A DNA stretch of 64,000 nt from Streptomyces sp. FIT100 (GTDB lineage: Bacteria; Actinomycetota; Actinomycetes; Streptomycetales; Streptomycetaceae). The DNA lies in NCBI RefSeq assembly GCF_024584805.1, contig NZ_CP075715.1, positions 2,220,001 through 2,284,000 on the forward strand, given 5' to 3'. The translations under genes were made by a program, and so were the position numbers. The notes beneath the pieces are model-generated. The model did not search any database and was not told where the DNA came from. It was given only the letters and a program-made list of their open reading frames with translations. This document shows positions 53,022-62,062 of the stretch, one piece after another. Positions within the stretch are counted from its first letter, which is position 1. Every line of letters starts with the position of its first letter.

Positions 53022-55202
53022 TCAGCGCGCCCTGGGGCGGGGGCGGGGGTTGTGCCACGCCTGGTGGTCGCGGTGCGGGAGGCCGGTGTCCGGGCGTTCG
53101 TGGTCCGAGCCGCACAGCTCGGCGGTGAGCTCCTTCACCAGCTGGATCAGGTCCGTGGGCCGGTCAGGGCCCCACCAGTCGCCGAGGAGCTCGGCCAGTG
53201 ACTCCTCCCGGGCCGCCGACAGCTTCGCGACCACCTCGGCGCCCTTGTCGGTGAGGATCAGCGACAGCCCTTCGCGCCGGGCGAACCCTCGCCCCTCCAC
53301 CTCCCGGGACGCCTCGGTGATCGTCTTCAGCGGTACGGGCGTGGCATCGGCGAGCAGGGACGGTTCGACCATGCCGTGCCGCTTGATGCGCAGCAGCAGC
53401 CAGCTCGCCGCCGGGGTCAGATCGACCCCGGCCCGGTCCGTGATCTTCACGTAGATCTCCTTGCGGCCCTCCCGCGAGCCGAGAACCGACAGGGCGCGGG
53501 CGCACTCGTCGTACGAGGATCGGTGGACCGGGTTGGCGGCGAGGGTCTCGCTCGCCTCGGGCGCGGTGACCGAACCGCGCAGCTTGTCCTCACGCAGGAA
53601 GCAGGCGAAGGCGAAGGCGACGAGGACGACCGGCGCCGCGTAGAGGAAGACGTCGGTGATCGAGGTCGCGAACGCCTCGAGGACCGCCGGACGCAGCGAT
53701 GGCGGGAGTTCGCCGATGGCCCGCGGGTCGGCGGCGAGCTGCTCGGGGCGGGCGCCGGGCGGCAGCTGCCGGCCCGCGAGCGCCTCGGCCAGCCCTCTGC
53801 GCAGCTCGTCGGTGAAGACCGTGCCGAAGGCGGCGACGCCGAACGCCGCCCCGATGGAGCGGAAGAAGGTCGCCCCCGAGGTCGCGACGCCGAGGTCCTC
53901 GTAGCTGACGGAGTTCTGCACGACGAGCACCAGCACCTGGAGCACAAGACCGAGCCCGGCGCCGAAGACGAAGAAGGAGAGGCTCGACTGCCAGACGGGG
54001 GTGCCCACCTCCAGCTGGTGCAGCAGGAGGAGTCCGATCGCGGCGGTCGCGGTGCCGAGGACGGGGAAGACCTTCCACCGTCCGGTACGGCTGACGAGCT
54101 GGCCGGACACGGTGGAGGTGAGCAGCAGGCCCACCACCATCGGCAGCATGTGCAGCCCGGACGCGGTGGGCGACACGCCCTGTACGACCTGGAGGAACGT
54201 CGGCAGGTACGTCAGCGCCGCGAACATCGCGAAGCCGACGACGAAGCTGATGACCGCGACGAGCGTGAAGGTGCGGATCCGGAAGAGCCGCAGCGGCAGC
54301 ACGGGCTCGGCCGCGCGCCGTTCCGCGAACACGAACGCGACGACGAGCACGGCGCCGAGCACGCCGAGGCCGATGATCTGCGGCGAGCCCCAGGTCCAGG
54401 TGGTGCCGCCGAGCGAGGCGACGAGGACCAGGCAGGTGGCGACCGCGGCGATCAGGAACGTACCGAGGTAGTCGATGACGTGCCGGGTCGCGCGGTGCGG
54501 GATGTGCAGGACGGCGGCGATGACGAAGAGCGCGACGATGCCGATGGGCAGGTTGACGTAGAAGACCCACCGCCAGCTGAGGTGCTGGGTCAACAACCCG
54601 CCGAGCAGCGGCCCGAGGACGCTCGTCGTGCCGAAGACGGCGCCGAAGAGGCCCTGGTAGCGGCCTCGTTCGCGGGGCGTCACGATATCGCCGACGATCG
54701 CCATGGACAGCACCATGAGCCCTCCGCCGCCGAGGCCCTGGAGACCGCGGAAGAGGATCAGCTGGGTCATGTCCTGCGCGAGGCCGCAGAGGGCCGAGCC
54801 GATGAGGAAGATGACGATCGCGGCCTGGAAGAGCTTCTTGCGGCCGTACTGGTCCCCGAGCTTGCCCCACAGGGGCGTGGCGGCGGTGGCGGCGAGCAGA
54901 TAGGCGGTGACGACCCAGGACAGGTGCTCCAGACCGCCGAGGTCGCTGACGATGGTGGGCAGGGCGGTCGAGACGATCGTCTGGTCGAGGGCGGCGAGCA
55001 GCATGCCGAGCAGCAGCGCCCCGATCGAGACGAGCACGGCGCGGCGGCTGAGCCCCGCGCCGCCGGGTCCGGACGCCGGGCCGCCGGGTCCGGAGACCGG
55101 GCCGCCGGGTCCGGAGACCGGGCCGCCGGGTCCGGAGACCGGACCCCGTTCTGGCTCCTGTCCCGGGGGTGGGCTGCCCAGATCCTGCGCCATGCGTCCC
55201 AT
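53022..55202 (-). CDS. DHA2-type multidrug exporter (MFS, 14 helices) fused to a MarR-like winged-helix domain
   Basis: 726 residues from ATG at 55202 (ATG at 55193 is also possible). Four copies of a seven-residue GPVSGPG repeat precede the transporter. Motif A is LWGKLGDQYGRKKLF, motif C-like AVFGTTSVLGPLLGGLLT, and antiporter signature LDQTIVSTALPTI, typical of EmrB/QacA drug-proton antiporters. After helix 14 (about residue 560) residues 575-700 read like a MarR protein: CARALSVLGSR..., ASWLLLRIKRHGMVEPSLLA, VEGRGFARREGLSLILTDKG. MarR domains attached to DHA2 exporters are seen in Streptomyces. No separate regulator is adjacent, so the fused domain may sense substrate or bind DNA. Confidence 0.9.
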   Translation of the reverse strand: MGRMAQDLGSPPPGQEPERGPVSGPGGPVSGPGGPVSGPGGPASGPGGAGLSRRAVLVSIGALLLGMLLAALDQTIVSTALPTIVSDLGGLEHLSWVVTAYLLAATAATPLWGKLGDQYGRKKLFQAAIVIFLIGSALCGLAQDMTQLILFRGLQGLGGGGLMVLSMAIVGDIVTPRERGRYQGLFGAVFGTTSVLGPLLGGLLTQHLSWRWVFYVNLPIGIVALFVIAAVLHIPHRATRHVIDYLGTFLIAAVATCLVLVASLGGTTWTWGSPQIIGLGVLGAVLVVAFVFAERRAAEPVLPLRLFRIRTFTLVAVISFVVGFAMFAALTYLPTFLQVVQGVSPTASGLHMLPMVVGLLLTSTVSGQLVSRTGRWKVFPVLGTATAAIGLLLLHQLEVGTPVWQSSLSFFVFGAGLGLVLQVLVLVVQNSVSYEDLGVATSGATFFRSIGAAFGVAAFGTVFTDELRRGLAEALAGRQLPPGARPEQLAADPRAIGELPPSLRPAVLEAFATSITDVFLYAAPVVLVAFAFACFLREDKLRGSVTAPEASETLAANPVHRSSYDECARALSVLGSREGRKEIYVKITDRAGVDLTPAASWLLLRIKRHGMVEPSLLADATPVPLKTITEASREVEGRGFARREGLSLILTDKGAEVVAKLSAAREESLAELLGDWWGPDRPTDLIQLVKELTAELCGSDHERPDTGLPHRDHQAWHNPRPRPRAR

Positions 55203-55306
55203 AGTGGATGGTCTGTGCCGTTATGGCCTGCCGAAGGGGGAGGCGAGGTCCGAGGGCTGGACAGGGCCTGCATAATCGCTGGCAGCGCAAGGGGAGGGAA
55301 CCCACG

Positions 55307-56212
55307 ATGACGGGACGGACATGTCCTGAATGCGGTAGACCGACGGCCACGGAGGAGGGGGTGGCGGGCGCCTCGCCGGTATGCGGCTGCGCGGACTTCG
55401 ATCCGCTGCGGGTCCGGCCCTACGTGCCGCTCCTGCCCCCGGCGGAGGGCGACGAGGGGCCGCCGGCCGAGCTGCTGGCGGAGCCCACGCCCGCGCAGGA
55501 GGTCGCGTACGAGTACGAGCACGAGGCGGCGGGCCACCACGCCCCCGTGCCCGAGCGGCGCCGCCGTCCGGGCGCCCTCGTCGTGGCGGTGGCCGTCGTC
55601 GCGGTGCTCGGCAGCGTCGCCTTCGCCGGCAGCCTGCTCGCGGGCGGCGACCACGAGGGCGGCGAGGCCCTGCCCGACGTCGAGACGCTGGCGCCGTTCC
55701 TGAGCGCGGCGCCGGACGCACCCTCCGCGGACGACTCGTCGTCGGTGTCCCCCGGCGGATCGGCGTCCGCGTCCCGGTCGCCCTCGCCGTCGTCGTCGGC
55801 CTCGCGCTCGGCGTCCCCCTCCGCGAGCCCCTCCCGCTCCTCCGCCGCCGCACCAGCCACGACGACCGTCGCCACCGGCCAGGTGTCGGCCCCGGCCACC
55901 TCCTCCTCGGCCGCCACCCTCGGCCCCGGCGACAGCGGCCCCGAGGTCGTCGAGCTCCAGGAACGCCTCGACCAGGTCTGGCTCTACGACGGCCCGCCGC
56001 ACGGCCAGTACGACGGCCGCGTCGAGAACGCCGTCGCCACCTACCAGGCTTACCGCGGCATCACCACCGACCCCAGGGGCACCTACGGCCCCGCCACGCG
56101 CCGCGCCCTGGAGGCGGAGACCGAGTACCCCTCCACGGGCGACGACGGCGACGGCGACGGTGACTGGGACGGCGACCACGGCAACGGCGGGGGGCGCGGC
56201 GGCAGGGGCTGA
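55307..56212 (+). CDS. Membrane protein with zinc-ribbon-like N-terminus and C-terminal peptidoglycan-binding domain
   Basis: 301 residues, ATG at 55307 with GGGGAGGG upstream. Residues 1-32 hold four cysteines (CPECGRP, CGCADFDP) that could bind zinc in the cytoplasm. One membrane helix lies near 92-112 (LVVAVAVVAVLGSVAFAGSL). A Ser-rich linker (about 140-205) leads to a PG_binding_1 domain: LGPGDSGPEVVELQERLDQV, GQYDGRVENAVATYQAYRGI and GTYGPATRRALEAET. It should anchor to peptidoglycan outside. A Gly/Asp-rich tail ends the protein. Its gene is divergent from the exporter. Confidence 0.88.
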   Translation: MTGRTCPECGRPTATEEGVAGASPVCGCADFDPLRVRPYVPLLPPAEGDEGPPAELLAEPTPAQEVAYEYEHEAAGHHAPVPERRRRPGALVVAVAVVAVLGSVAFAGSLLAGGDHEGGEALPDVETLAPFLSAAPDAPSADDSSSVSPGGSASASRSPSPSSSASRSASPSASPSRSSAAAPATTTVATGQVSAPATSSSAATLGPGDSGPEVVELQERLDQVWLYDGPPHGQYDGRVENAVATYQAYRGITTDPRGTYGPATRRALEAETEYPSTGDDGDGDGDWDGDHGNGGGRGGRG

Positions 56213-56229
56213 CGGGCCCCCTACCTCTT

Positions 56230-56281
56230 GCCGAAGACGCCGGACGGGCTGGATTTCTCCAGCCCGTCCGGCGTTTTCGGC
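56230..56281 (+). terminator. Strong terminator after the peptidoglycan-binding protein
   Basis: A 24-bp stem from GCCGAAGACGCCGGACGGGC with its complement, closed by TTTC, with one G-T wobble. Confidence 0.9.
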
Positions 56282-56417
56282 ACCCTGGGGTGGCCCCGAC
56301 GCCCGCCGTTTTGTATCGTACGAGAACAAAGTGGTTCCCGCCCGCACTCCCTGACCGGCGGGCGGGAGCCACTCTGTCCCGCCAGCCTCCCTCCCCTCCC
56401 CTCGCGCCGGAGCCCTC

Positions 56418-57068
56418 ATGCCGCTCACCACCCGCGCCCTCCTTCTCGACATGGACGGCACCATCGTCAATTCGGACGCCGTCGTGGAGCGCGTCTGGCG
56501 CGGCTGGGCCGTCGACCACGGGCTCGACCCGGAGGAGACGCTGAAGGTCGTGCACGGCCGGCAGGGCTACGCCACGATGGCCGCCCTGCTCCCCGACCGG
56601 CCCATGGCGCAGAACCTCGCCGAGAACCGCGTCCTGCTCGCCCAGGAGACCGCCGACGTCGACGGCGTCGTCCCGGTCGACGGCGCACCGGCCTTCATGG
56701 CCGCGATCGCCGGCCTGCCGCACGCACTCGTCACCTCCGCGGACGCGGCACTCGCCCACGCCCGCATGGGTGCCGCCGGGCTGCCCATGCCCGACGTACG
56801 GATCACCGCGGAGTGCGTCGGCGCCAGCAAGCCGGACCCGGAGGGCTTTCTGAAGGGTGCGGCGGAGCTGGGCTTCGACCCGGCGGACTGCATCGCGTTC
56901 GAGGACTCTGAGGCCGGCATCACGGCCGCGCGTGCGGCCGGGATGCGGGTGGTGGGGGTCGGCCCGCGGGCCGCCGCGTACGGCCCGGACGTGCATGTAC
57001 GGGACCTGACCGAGATCCGCGTGGAGGCGGCGGCGGACGGCCTGATCCGCCTCCACGTCGGCCGGTGA
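56418..57068 (+). CDS. HAD-superfamily phosphatase (sugar-phosphatase-like)
   Basis: 216 residues with ATG at 56418. HAD motif I is LLLDMDGTIVNSD, motif II LVTSAD, Lys in VGASKPDPEGFL and motif IV FEDSEAGITAARAAG, with a helical cap after motif I. The pattern fits the beta-phosphoglucomutase/sugar-phosphatase subgroup, such as glycerol-phosphate or hexose-phosphate phosphatases. An AT-richer promoter region, TTTTGTATCGTACGAGAACA, lies about 90 bases upstream. It has no operon partner. Confidence 0.92.
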   Translation: MPLTTRALLLDMDGTIVNSDAVVERVWRGWAVDHGLDPEETLKVVHGRQGYATMAALLPDRPMAQNLAENRVLLAQETADVDGVVPVDGAPAFMAAIAGLPHALVTSADAALAHARMGAAGLPMPDVRITAECVGASKPDPEGFLKGAAELGFDPADCIAFEDSEAGITAARAAGMRVVGVGPRAAAYGPDVHVRDLTEIRVEAAADGLIRLHVGR

Positions 57069-57485
57069 GCGATCGGGAGATCAGCCCGGGCGACGAGGCC
57101 GGGCGACGAGGCCGGGCGACCGGCCGACGATCAGTCCCGCGACCTGCTGGCCGTCACCCAGGCGACTAGGCCGGTGACCGGCCGACGATCAGTCCCGCGA
57201 CCTGCCGGCGGTCAGCCGGGGGCCGACCCGGGGGATCAGGCCAGGTGATCAGCCCGGCAGTCAGCCCGGCAGTCAGCCGCGAGATCAGCCCGGGGTGACC
57301 AGACCGGCGGACGGCCAGGGTGACCAGCCCGGCAGTCAGCCCGGGTGGTGACCAGGCCGGGGGGCCGACCCGCGGTGGCCAGCCCGGCGGACGGCCGGGT
57401 AACCAGCCCGGTGGTCAGCCGGGGTGACCAGGCCGGAGGCCGACCCGGAGGATCAGGCCAGCGGACGGCCAGGGTGACCCGCCCG
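57069..57485. repeat. Non-coding degenerate repeat tract
   Basis: About 415 bases of recurring words such as CAGCCCGGCAGTCAGCC, GACCAGGCCGG, CCGACGATCAGTCCCGCGACC and GATCAGGCCAG. CCGGCCGACGATCAGTCCCG occurs twice, near 57121 and 57179. No reading frame is supported. It fills the space between two convergent genes and may include a rho-independent-like folded end. Confidence 0.85.
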
Positions 57486-57489
57486 GCCG

Positions 57490-58074
57490 TCAGCCGGAGA
57501 TCGCCTCGTACAGGCTCAGCCCCGCCAGCACCAGCATCAGCCCCGCCGCCACCTTCGTGATCAGCCGCAGCGGCACGTACTTCAGCAGCGTCCGGCCGCC
57601 CACGATGCCGAGTGCCGCCACCGCCCACAGCGCCAGCACCGCCCCGAGGCCGACCGAGAGCGGGTTGTCGTAGCGGGCGGCCATGTTCGCGGTCATGATC
57701 TGGGTCAGATCGCCGAACTCCGCGACCAGGATCAGCATGAAGCCCGCCCCGGACACCTTCCAGAAGGACTGGTCGGCCGGCGCCTTGACACCGGCCTCGT
57801 CCTCGTCGTCCTTCTTCAGCAGCAGCATCGCCGCGCCCGCGAGGAAGAGCACACCGACCACCGCCTGCACCACCCGCTGCGGGAGCAGCGTCAGCACACT
57901 GCCCGCCGCGATCGCGAGCGCGACATGGACGGTGAAGGCGGCCGCGACGCCCGCGAAGACGTACGAGGCGCGGTAGCGCGTCCCGAGCATCAGCCCGGCC
58001 AGGGCGGTCTTGTCGGGAAGCTCGGCGAGGAAGACGACACCGAAGGTGATCGCCATGACGGTGAAGCTCAGCAC
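57490..58074 (-). CDS. TMEM165/GDT1 (UPF0016) family cation transporter, likely Mn2+ exporter
   Basis: 194 residues from GTG at 58074. Six helices in two halves; each half has the family motif ExGD(K/x)T: AELPDKTALAG near residue 17 (with Pro for Gly) and AEFGDLTQIMT near 123. The cytoplasmic loop KKDDEDEAG is acidic. Bacterial members such as MneA export manganese. A yybP-ykoY riboswitch directly upstream senses Mn2+ in other bacteria, which supports Mn2+ export as the job here. It is transcribed alone. Confidence 0.92.
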   Translation of the reverse strand: MLSFTVMAITFGVVFLAELPDKTALAGLMLGTRYRASYVFAGVAAAFTVHVALAIAAGSVLTLLPQRVVQAVVGVLFLAGAAMLLLKKDDEDEAGVKAPADQSFWKVSGAGFMLILVAEFGDLTQIMTANMAARYDNPLSVGLGAVLALWAVAALGIVGGRTLLKYVPLRLITKVAAGLMLVLAGLSLYEAISG

Positions 58075-58167
58075 GGGTGGGTCCTCAATCGGTCGGGCAC
58101 CGCCGCACCGAGAGACCTGAACGCTTCAGGGGTCGCTTCGGCTCGGCAGCACCATGAACGGCATGGT

Positions 58168-58295
58168 CACTGCTGGCCGAAGGTCTCGCTGGCGGACCGT
58201 CCTCAGGACGGCCGCCTCCGGGCGCCGGCCGGGAACCGCGATGACGCGGGGCCCGGCAGTATGTCGACGATCCGGCGAAGAGCTACTCCCCTTCT
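58168..58295 (-). promoter_or_regulatory. yybP-ykoY (Mn2+) riboswitch
   Basis: On the minus strand the element opens with AAGGGGAGTAGCTC, continues TCGTCGACATACTG, and closes with CAGCGAGACCTTCGGCCAG. These are the conserved loop blocks of the yybP-ykoY class. It lies about 95 bases before the TMEM165/GDT1 start and just downstream of the permease stop at 58332. Confidence 0.85.
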
Positions 58296-58331
58296 GCTGC
58301 TCCCAGCCTACGCGACGCCCCGGCCCGGCGG

Positions 58332-59090
58332 TCAGGGACCTTCGTCCCTGTGGATACGCCCCCGCGCCACCAGCTCCAGCACCACCGCGACCGCCACCGC
58401 CTGCACCGCCATCAGCCCCACCAGCACGAACAGCTGCACCGCCCCCGCCTCCAGCGGTGACGCCCCGCCCAGCAGCATCCCCACGAACGCGCCGGGAAGT
58501 GTGACCAGGCCCACCGTCCTGGTCTGGTCGAGCCCCGGCAGCAGCGCGTCCGACGCCGCCTCCCGCGCCACCTCCATCCGTGCGTCCCGGTCGGGCAGCC
58601 CGAGCGCCATGCCCGCCTCCACCTCGCCGCGCCGCGCCGTGAGCTCGTCGAGCGCACGGCGTCCGCCGAGGACGGTCGCGGTGAGCGCCCCGCCGATGAG
58701 GATCCCGGTCACCGGGATGAGGGCGATGCCCTTGACCGGGACGAGCCCGGTGAGCAGCAGCGCGGCGACGACGGGTGCGACGCCCGCGCCGATCGGCAGG
58801 GCCGCGCGCCACCACGTGCCGTTCGGGGTGATGCGGCGGCCTGCGGTGCGTACGGCGACGGCGTACATCACGGCCAGGAAGGCGAGCAGCAGCGGTACGG
58901 AGCGGACCGCCCAGCCGATGACCAGCGAGACCGCCGCCAGCTGGACGGCGGCACGCACGCCGGCGACGACGATCTCGCGGGCGCGGGACCTGCGGTCCGG
59001 CCCCAGATGAGCGGCGGCGGCGACGGTGGCCGCGGCGGCCAGCAGCACGGCGAGGACGATCCCGAGCATCACGTTGACCGGCAGCAGCAC
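58332..59090 (-). CDS. FetB/UPF0014-family ABC-type permease
   Basis: 252 residues from GTG at 59090. About seven helices. The family signature RAAVQLAAVSLVIGW and IPVTGILIGGALTATVLGGRR are visible, and the ATPase-contacting stretch EVEAGMALGLPDRDARMEVAREAA resembles the E. coli FetB loop. FetAB has been linked to iron homeostasis; the ATPase FetA is not next to it here. It is upstream of the Mn2+ riboswitch unit, and whether they share metal-related control is unknown. Confidence 0.88.
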   Translation of the reverse strand: MLLPVNVMLGIVLAVLLAAAATVAAAAHLGPDRRSRAREIVVAGVRAAVQLAAVSLVIGWAVRSVPLLLAFLAVMYAVAVRTAGRRITPNGTWWRAALPIGAGVAPVVAALLLTGLVPVKGIALIPVTGILIGGALTATVLGGRRALDELTARRGEVEAGMALGLPDRDARMEVAREAASDALLPGLDQTRTVGLVTLPGAFVGMLLGGASPLEAGAVQLFVLVGLMAVQAVAVAVVLELVARGRIHRDEGP

Positions 59091-59141
59091 ACATCAACCC
59101 TAAGCGCCGCACAGCGGACTGGTGTGACGTCAGATGACGGC

Positions 59142-59155
59142 AGATGACGTCATCT
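59142..59155. promoter_or_regulatory. 14-bp perfect palindrome between divergent genes
   Basis: AGATGACGTCATCT, with a nearby TGACGTCA at 59125-59132, lies between the permease start and the secreted nuclease. It resembles a dimeric repressor site. No other gene is seen in 59091-59347. Confidence 0.5.
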
Positions 59156-59347
59156 CACGCTCCGGATGACGGCAGGAGTGCGGCTCGGGGTCCGTGAGGT
59201 CCTGTCAGAAACCTTGATGTGACGTGTGCATGTCGCCACTCTGTTACCTGGCGCCCATCCCCAGGCAACCCGGCGCCACCACGATGAGCCGGGCCCTGAC
59301 GCAGGGCTCACAACCGGCCAACGCCCCCCACTCTCACGGGAGTTCGC

Positions 59348-60001
59348 ATGTCTGGTGTCTACGCGCGTCGAATGAGCCGCACCGCGGTTCTCGCCGCCAC
59401 CGCCGCGCTTGCCTGCGCAACCACTCTGCTCAGCGCGCCCGCCGCCCAAGCCGCCCCGCCCACCCCGGTCAGCGCCGCCACCGCCCGCAGCTACCTGGGC
59501 TCGCTCACCGTCCAGGCGGAAGGTTCCTCCAGCGGTTACAGCCGGGACCTGTTCCCGCACTGGATCACCCAGTCGGGTGCCTGCAACACCCGCGAGGTCG
59601 TCCTCAAGCGCGACGGCTCGAACGTCGTCCAGGACTCCAGCTGCGCCGCCACCAGCGGCAGTTGGTACTCCCCGTACGACGGCGCCACCTGGAGCGCTGC
59701 CTCCGACGTCGACATCGACCACATCGTCCCGCTGGCCGAGGCATGGCGCTCGGGCGCCAGCTCCTGGTCCACCTCCTCGCGCCAGGCGTTCGCGAACGAC
59801 CTGACCCGCCCGCAGCTGATCGCCGTCACCGACAACGTCAACCAGTCCAAGGGCGACCAGGACCCGGGCGAGTGGCTGCCGTCGCGCACCGCGTACCACT
59901 GCACGTACGCCCGGATGTGGGTGCACACGAAGTACTACTGGAACATGACGGTCGACTCCGCCGAGAAGTCCGCGCTCCAGTCGATCCTCAACGGCTGCTG
60001 A
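59348..60001 (+). CDS. Secreted HNH/DUF1524-type nuclease (GmrSD C-terminal-like)
   Basis: 217 residues, ATG at 59348 with GGGAG upstream (ATG at 59372 is an alternative). A signal peptide ends at SAPAAQAA near residue 36. The nuclease core is DVDIDHIVPLAEAWRSGA, giving the catalytic His of the HNH/ββα-metal site, then FANDLTRPQLIAVTDNVNQSKGDQDPGEWLP with the Asn and Lys. Four cysteines probably form two disulphides. Such exported nucleases are common in Streptomyces and may scavenge DNA or help cell death during development. The gene's last codons are duplicated in a tandem repeat downstream. Confidence 0.9.
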   Translation: MSGVYARRMSRTAVLAATAALACATTLLSAPAAQAAPPTPVSAATARSYLGSLTVQAEGSSSGYSRDLFPHWITQSGACNTREVVLKRDGSNVVQDSSCAATSGSWYSPYDGATWSAASDVDIDHIVPLAEAWRSGASSWSTSSRQAFANDLTRPQLIAVTDNVNQSKGDQDPGEWLPSRTAYHCTYARMWVHTKYYWNMTVDSAEKSALQSILNGC

Positions 60002-60145
60002 CCCTCAACGGCTGCTGACCCTCGACGGCTGCTGATCCTCGACGGCTGATGACCGCCGGCGGCTGATGACCGCCGGCGGCAGCTGATCACCAGCGGCCGC
60101 TGACCGCCAACGGTTGCTGATCGCCAACGGTTGCTGAACGCCAGG
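59988..60145 (+). repeat. Degenerate tandem repeats starting inside the nuclease stop region
   Basis: CTCAACGGCTGCTGACC occurs at 59988 and 60005 (one changed base gives CTCGACGGCTGCTGATC at 60022). Decayed units such as GGCGGCTGATGACCGCC and CCAACGGTTGCTGATCG continue to about 60145. The first unit includes the TGA of the nuclease gene. Confidence 0.88.
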
Positions 60146-60229
60146 CAACCGCTGGTCCGGAACCGTGTCGCCCGCGCCCGTCGTTCCGTACCGTAACGGG
60201 GCGACGGAGCGGGGCGAGGAGGATCACAG

Positions 60230-61912
60230 ATGGCCGGGCTGAGGCTGGGACCGCTACTGCGGTACGTCGACTGGGAGAGCGGCGACCACGCGACCGTATG
60301 GGTCGAGGCCGACCGTCCCTGCACGGCCGAGGTGCGGTGCGCGGACGGAGCCGGCGGCTCGGTCCGCACGTTCCAGATCCAGGGCCACCACTACGCCCTG
60401 ATCCCGGTCACCGGCCTGACCCCGGGCTCCTCGACGGCGTACGAGGTGCTGCTGGACGGCCGCCGCGTATGGCCCCTGGCGGACTCCCCGTTCCCGCAGA
60501 GCACGATCCGCACCCCGGCGGTCCCCGCCGACGGGGTGCGGATCACCTTCGGCTCCTGCCGCTGGGCCGCGCCGCCGGCCGACGAGCACGACCCGATCGG
60601 CCCGGACGCGCTGGACGGAATCGCCGCACGGCTGGCCGCCGGTGAGCGCGCCGGCCAGGACACCGACGACCGCCCGGACGTGCTGCTGCTCCTCGGCGAC
60701 CAGGTGTACGCGGACGCGACCTCCAAGGCGACTCAGCGCTGGCTGGCCGCCCGGCGTGATCTGCGCGAGCCGCCGGGCGCGCAGGTCGCGGACTACGAGG
60801 AGTACACCCGGCTGTACGACGAGTCCTGGCTGGACCCCGAGGTCCGCTGGCTGCTCTCCACCGTCCCCAGCTGCATGATCTTCGACGACCACGACGTCAT
60901 CGACGACTGGAACACCAGCGCGTCCTGGCTCGCGGAGATGCGCGCCACGCCCTGGTGGCAGGAGCGGGTCCTCAGCGGTCTGATGTCGTACTGGGTCTAC
61001 CAGCACCTGGGCAATCTCTCCCCGGCCGAGCTCGACACCGACCCGGTCTACGCGGCCGTGCGGGCAACCCCCGACGGGACCGACGCGCTGCGGCGGTTCG
61101 CGGCGGGCGCCGACGCCGACCCGGCCTCCGTCCGGTGGAGCTACCGGCGCGACTTCGGCAGGACCCGGCTGCTGATGACCGACACCCGGGCCGCCCGCGT
61201 CCTGGACGAGGACAAGCGCGCGATGCTCGACGTGGACGAGGCGCGCTGGCTGCACGACCAGGCGCTCGACACCCCCGGTTCGTGCGACCACCTCCTCATC
61301 GGCGCCTCGCTGCCCTGGCTGCTGCCGCCGCTCATCCACGACGCGGAGAGCTGGAACGCGGCGCTGTGCCGGGGCGAACGGGGCCCGCGCTGGGCGCGCT
61401 TCGGCGAGGACGTGCGCAGACGTGCGGACCTGGAGCACTGGGCGGCCTTCCCGGAGTCGTTCGAGAAGCTGACCCGGCTGATCGCGGAGGCGGGCAGCGG
61501 GCCGGACGCACCCGCGACGGTGTGCGTGCTGTCCGGGGACGTCCACCACGCGTATGTGGCGGAGCCGCGGTGGCTCGCGTCCGAGTGGCCCGAAGGCGCG
61601 CCGGACGCCCGGGTGTTCCAGCTGACCTGCTCCCCCGTGCACAACGCCATCCACTCGTCCGTGCGGATGGGCTTCCGCTTCGGCTGGAGCCGCGCGGGGC
61701 GCCGGCTCGGGCACGCCCTGGCCCGGCACGGGCGGGCCGGCCGGCCGCTCATCGAGTGGCGGCGCACGGGCGGACCGTGGTTCGAGAACCAGCTGATGAC
61801 ACTGGCCCTGAAGGGCCGTTCGGCGACGCTCCGGCTCGACCAGGCACGGGCGGATCGTACGGATTCGAGGCTCGTGACCGCCGACGAACGGAACCTGACG
61901 AATGGTCCGTGA
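60230..61912 (+). CDS. PhoD-like metallophosphatase (alkaline phosphatase D family)
   Basis: 560 residues, ATG at 60230 with GAGGA upstream. An N-terminal fibronectin-like domain (1-100) precedes the metallophosphatase: GSCRW, LLLGDQVYAD, FDDHDVIDDWN and GDVHHAYVAEP supply the metal ligands. There is no signal peptide, unlike secreted PhoD, so this belongs to the cytoplasmic DUF7800-type group of Streptomyces. Phosphodiester or phosphomonoester hydrolysis is expected; the substrate is unknown. It stands alone, followed by a hairpin. Confidence 0.9.
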   Translation: MAGLRLGPLLRYVDWESGDHATVWVEADRPCTAEVRCADGAGGSVRTFQIQGHHYALIPVTGLTPGSSTAYEVLLDGRRVWPLADSPFPQSTIRTPAVPADGVRITFGSCRWAAPPADEHDPIGPDALDGIAARLAAGERAGQDTDDRPDVLLLLGDQVYADATSKATQRWLAARRDLREPPGAQVADYEEYTRLYDESWLDPEVRWLLSTVPSCMIFDDHDVIDDWNTSASWLAEMRATPWWQERVLSGLMSYWVYQHLGNLSPAELDTDPVYAAVRATPDGTDALRRFAAGADADPASVRWSYRRDFGRTRLLMTDTRAARVLDEDKRAMLDVDEARWLHDQALDTPGSCDHLLIGASLPWLLPPLIHDAESWNAALCRGERGPRWARFGEDVRRRADLEHWAAFPESFEKLTRLIAEAGSGPDAPATVCVLSGDVHHAYVAEPRWLASEWPEGAPDARVFQLTCSPVHNAIHSSVRMGFRFGWSRAGRRLGHALARHGRAGRPLIEWRRTGGPWFENQLMTLALKGRSATLRLDQARADRTDSRLVTADERNLTNGP

Positions 61913-61940
61913 CACTTCCCACAGCGGGCGCTGATCCTCG

Positions 61941-61965
61941 CCCCCGGCTCTTCGGCTCCCGGGGG
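61941..61965 (+). terminator. Hairpin after the PhoD-like gene
   Basis: CCCCCGG pairs with CCGGGGG over an 11-base loop, about 30 bases after the stop. It is followed by two GCGGACGATCCG words at 61983 and 62003. Confidence 0.65.
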
Positions 61966-62062
61966 GCCAGCGGCATGATGTTGCGGACGATCCGCGCGAT
62001 GCCGCGGACGATCCGTTCCCCGCACGCGCCGCATGCCCCACATTTCCCTGGGAGTCTGTACT

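Noticed and set aside
57069..57485. CRISPR array
   Set aside because: The repeats are degenerate and unevenly spaced, with no constant repeat and unique spacer pattern and no cas genes.
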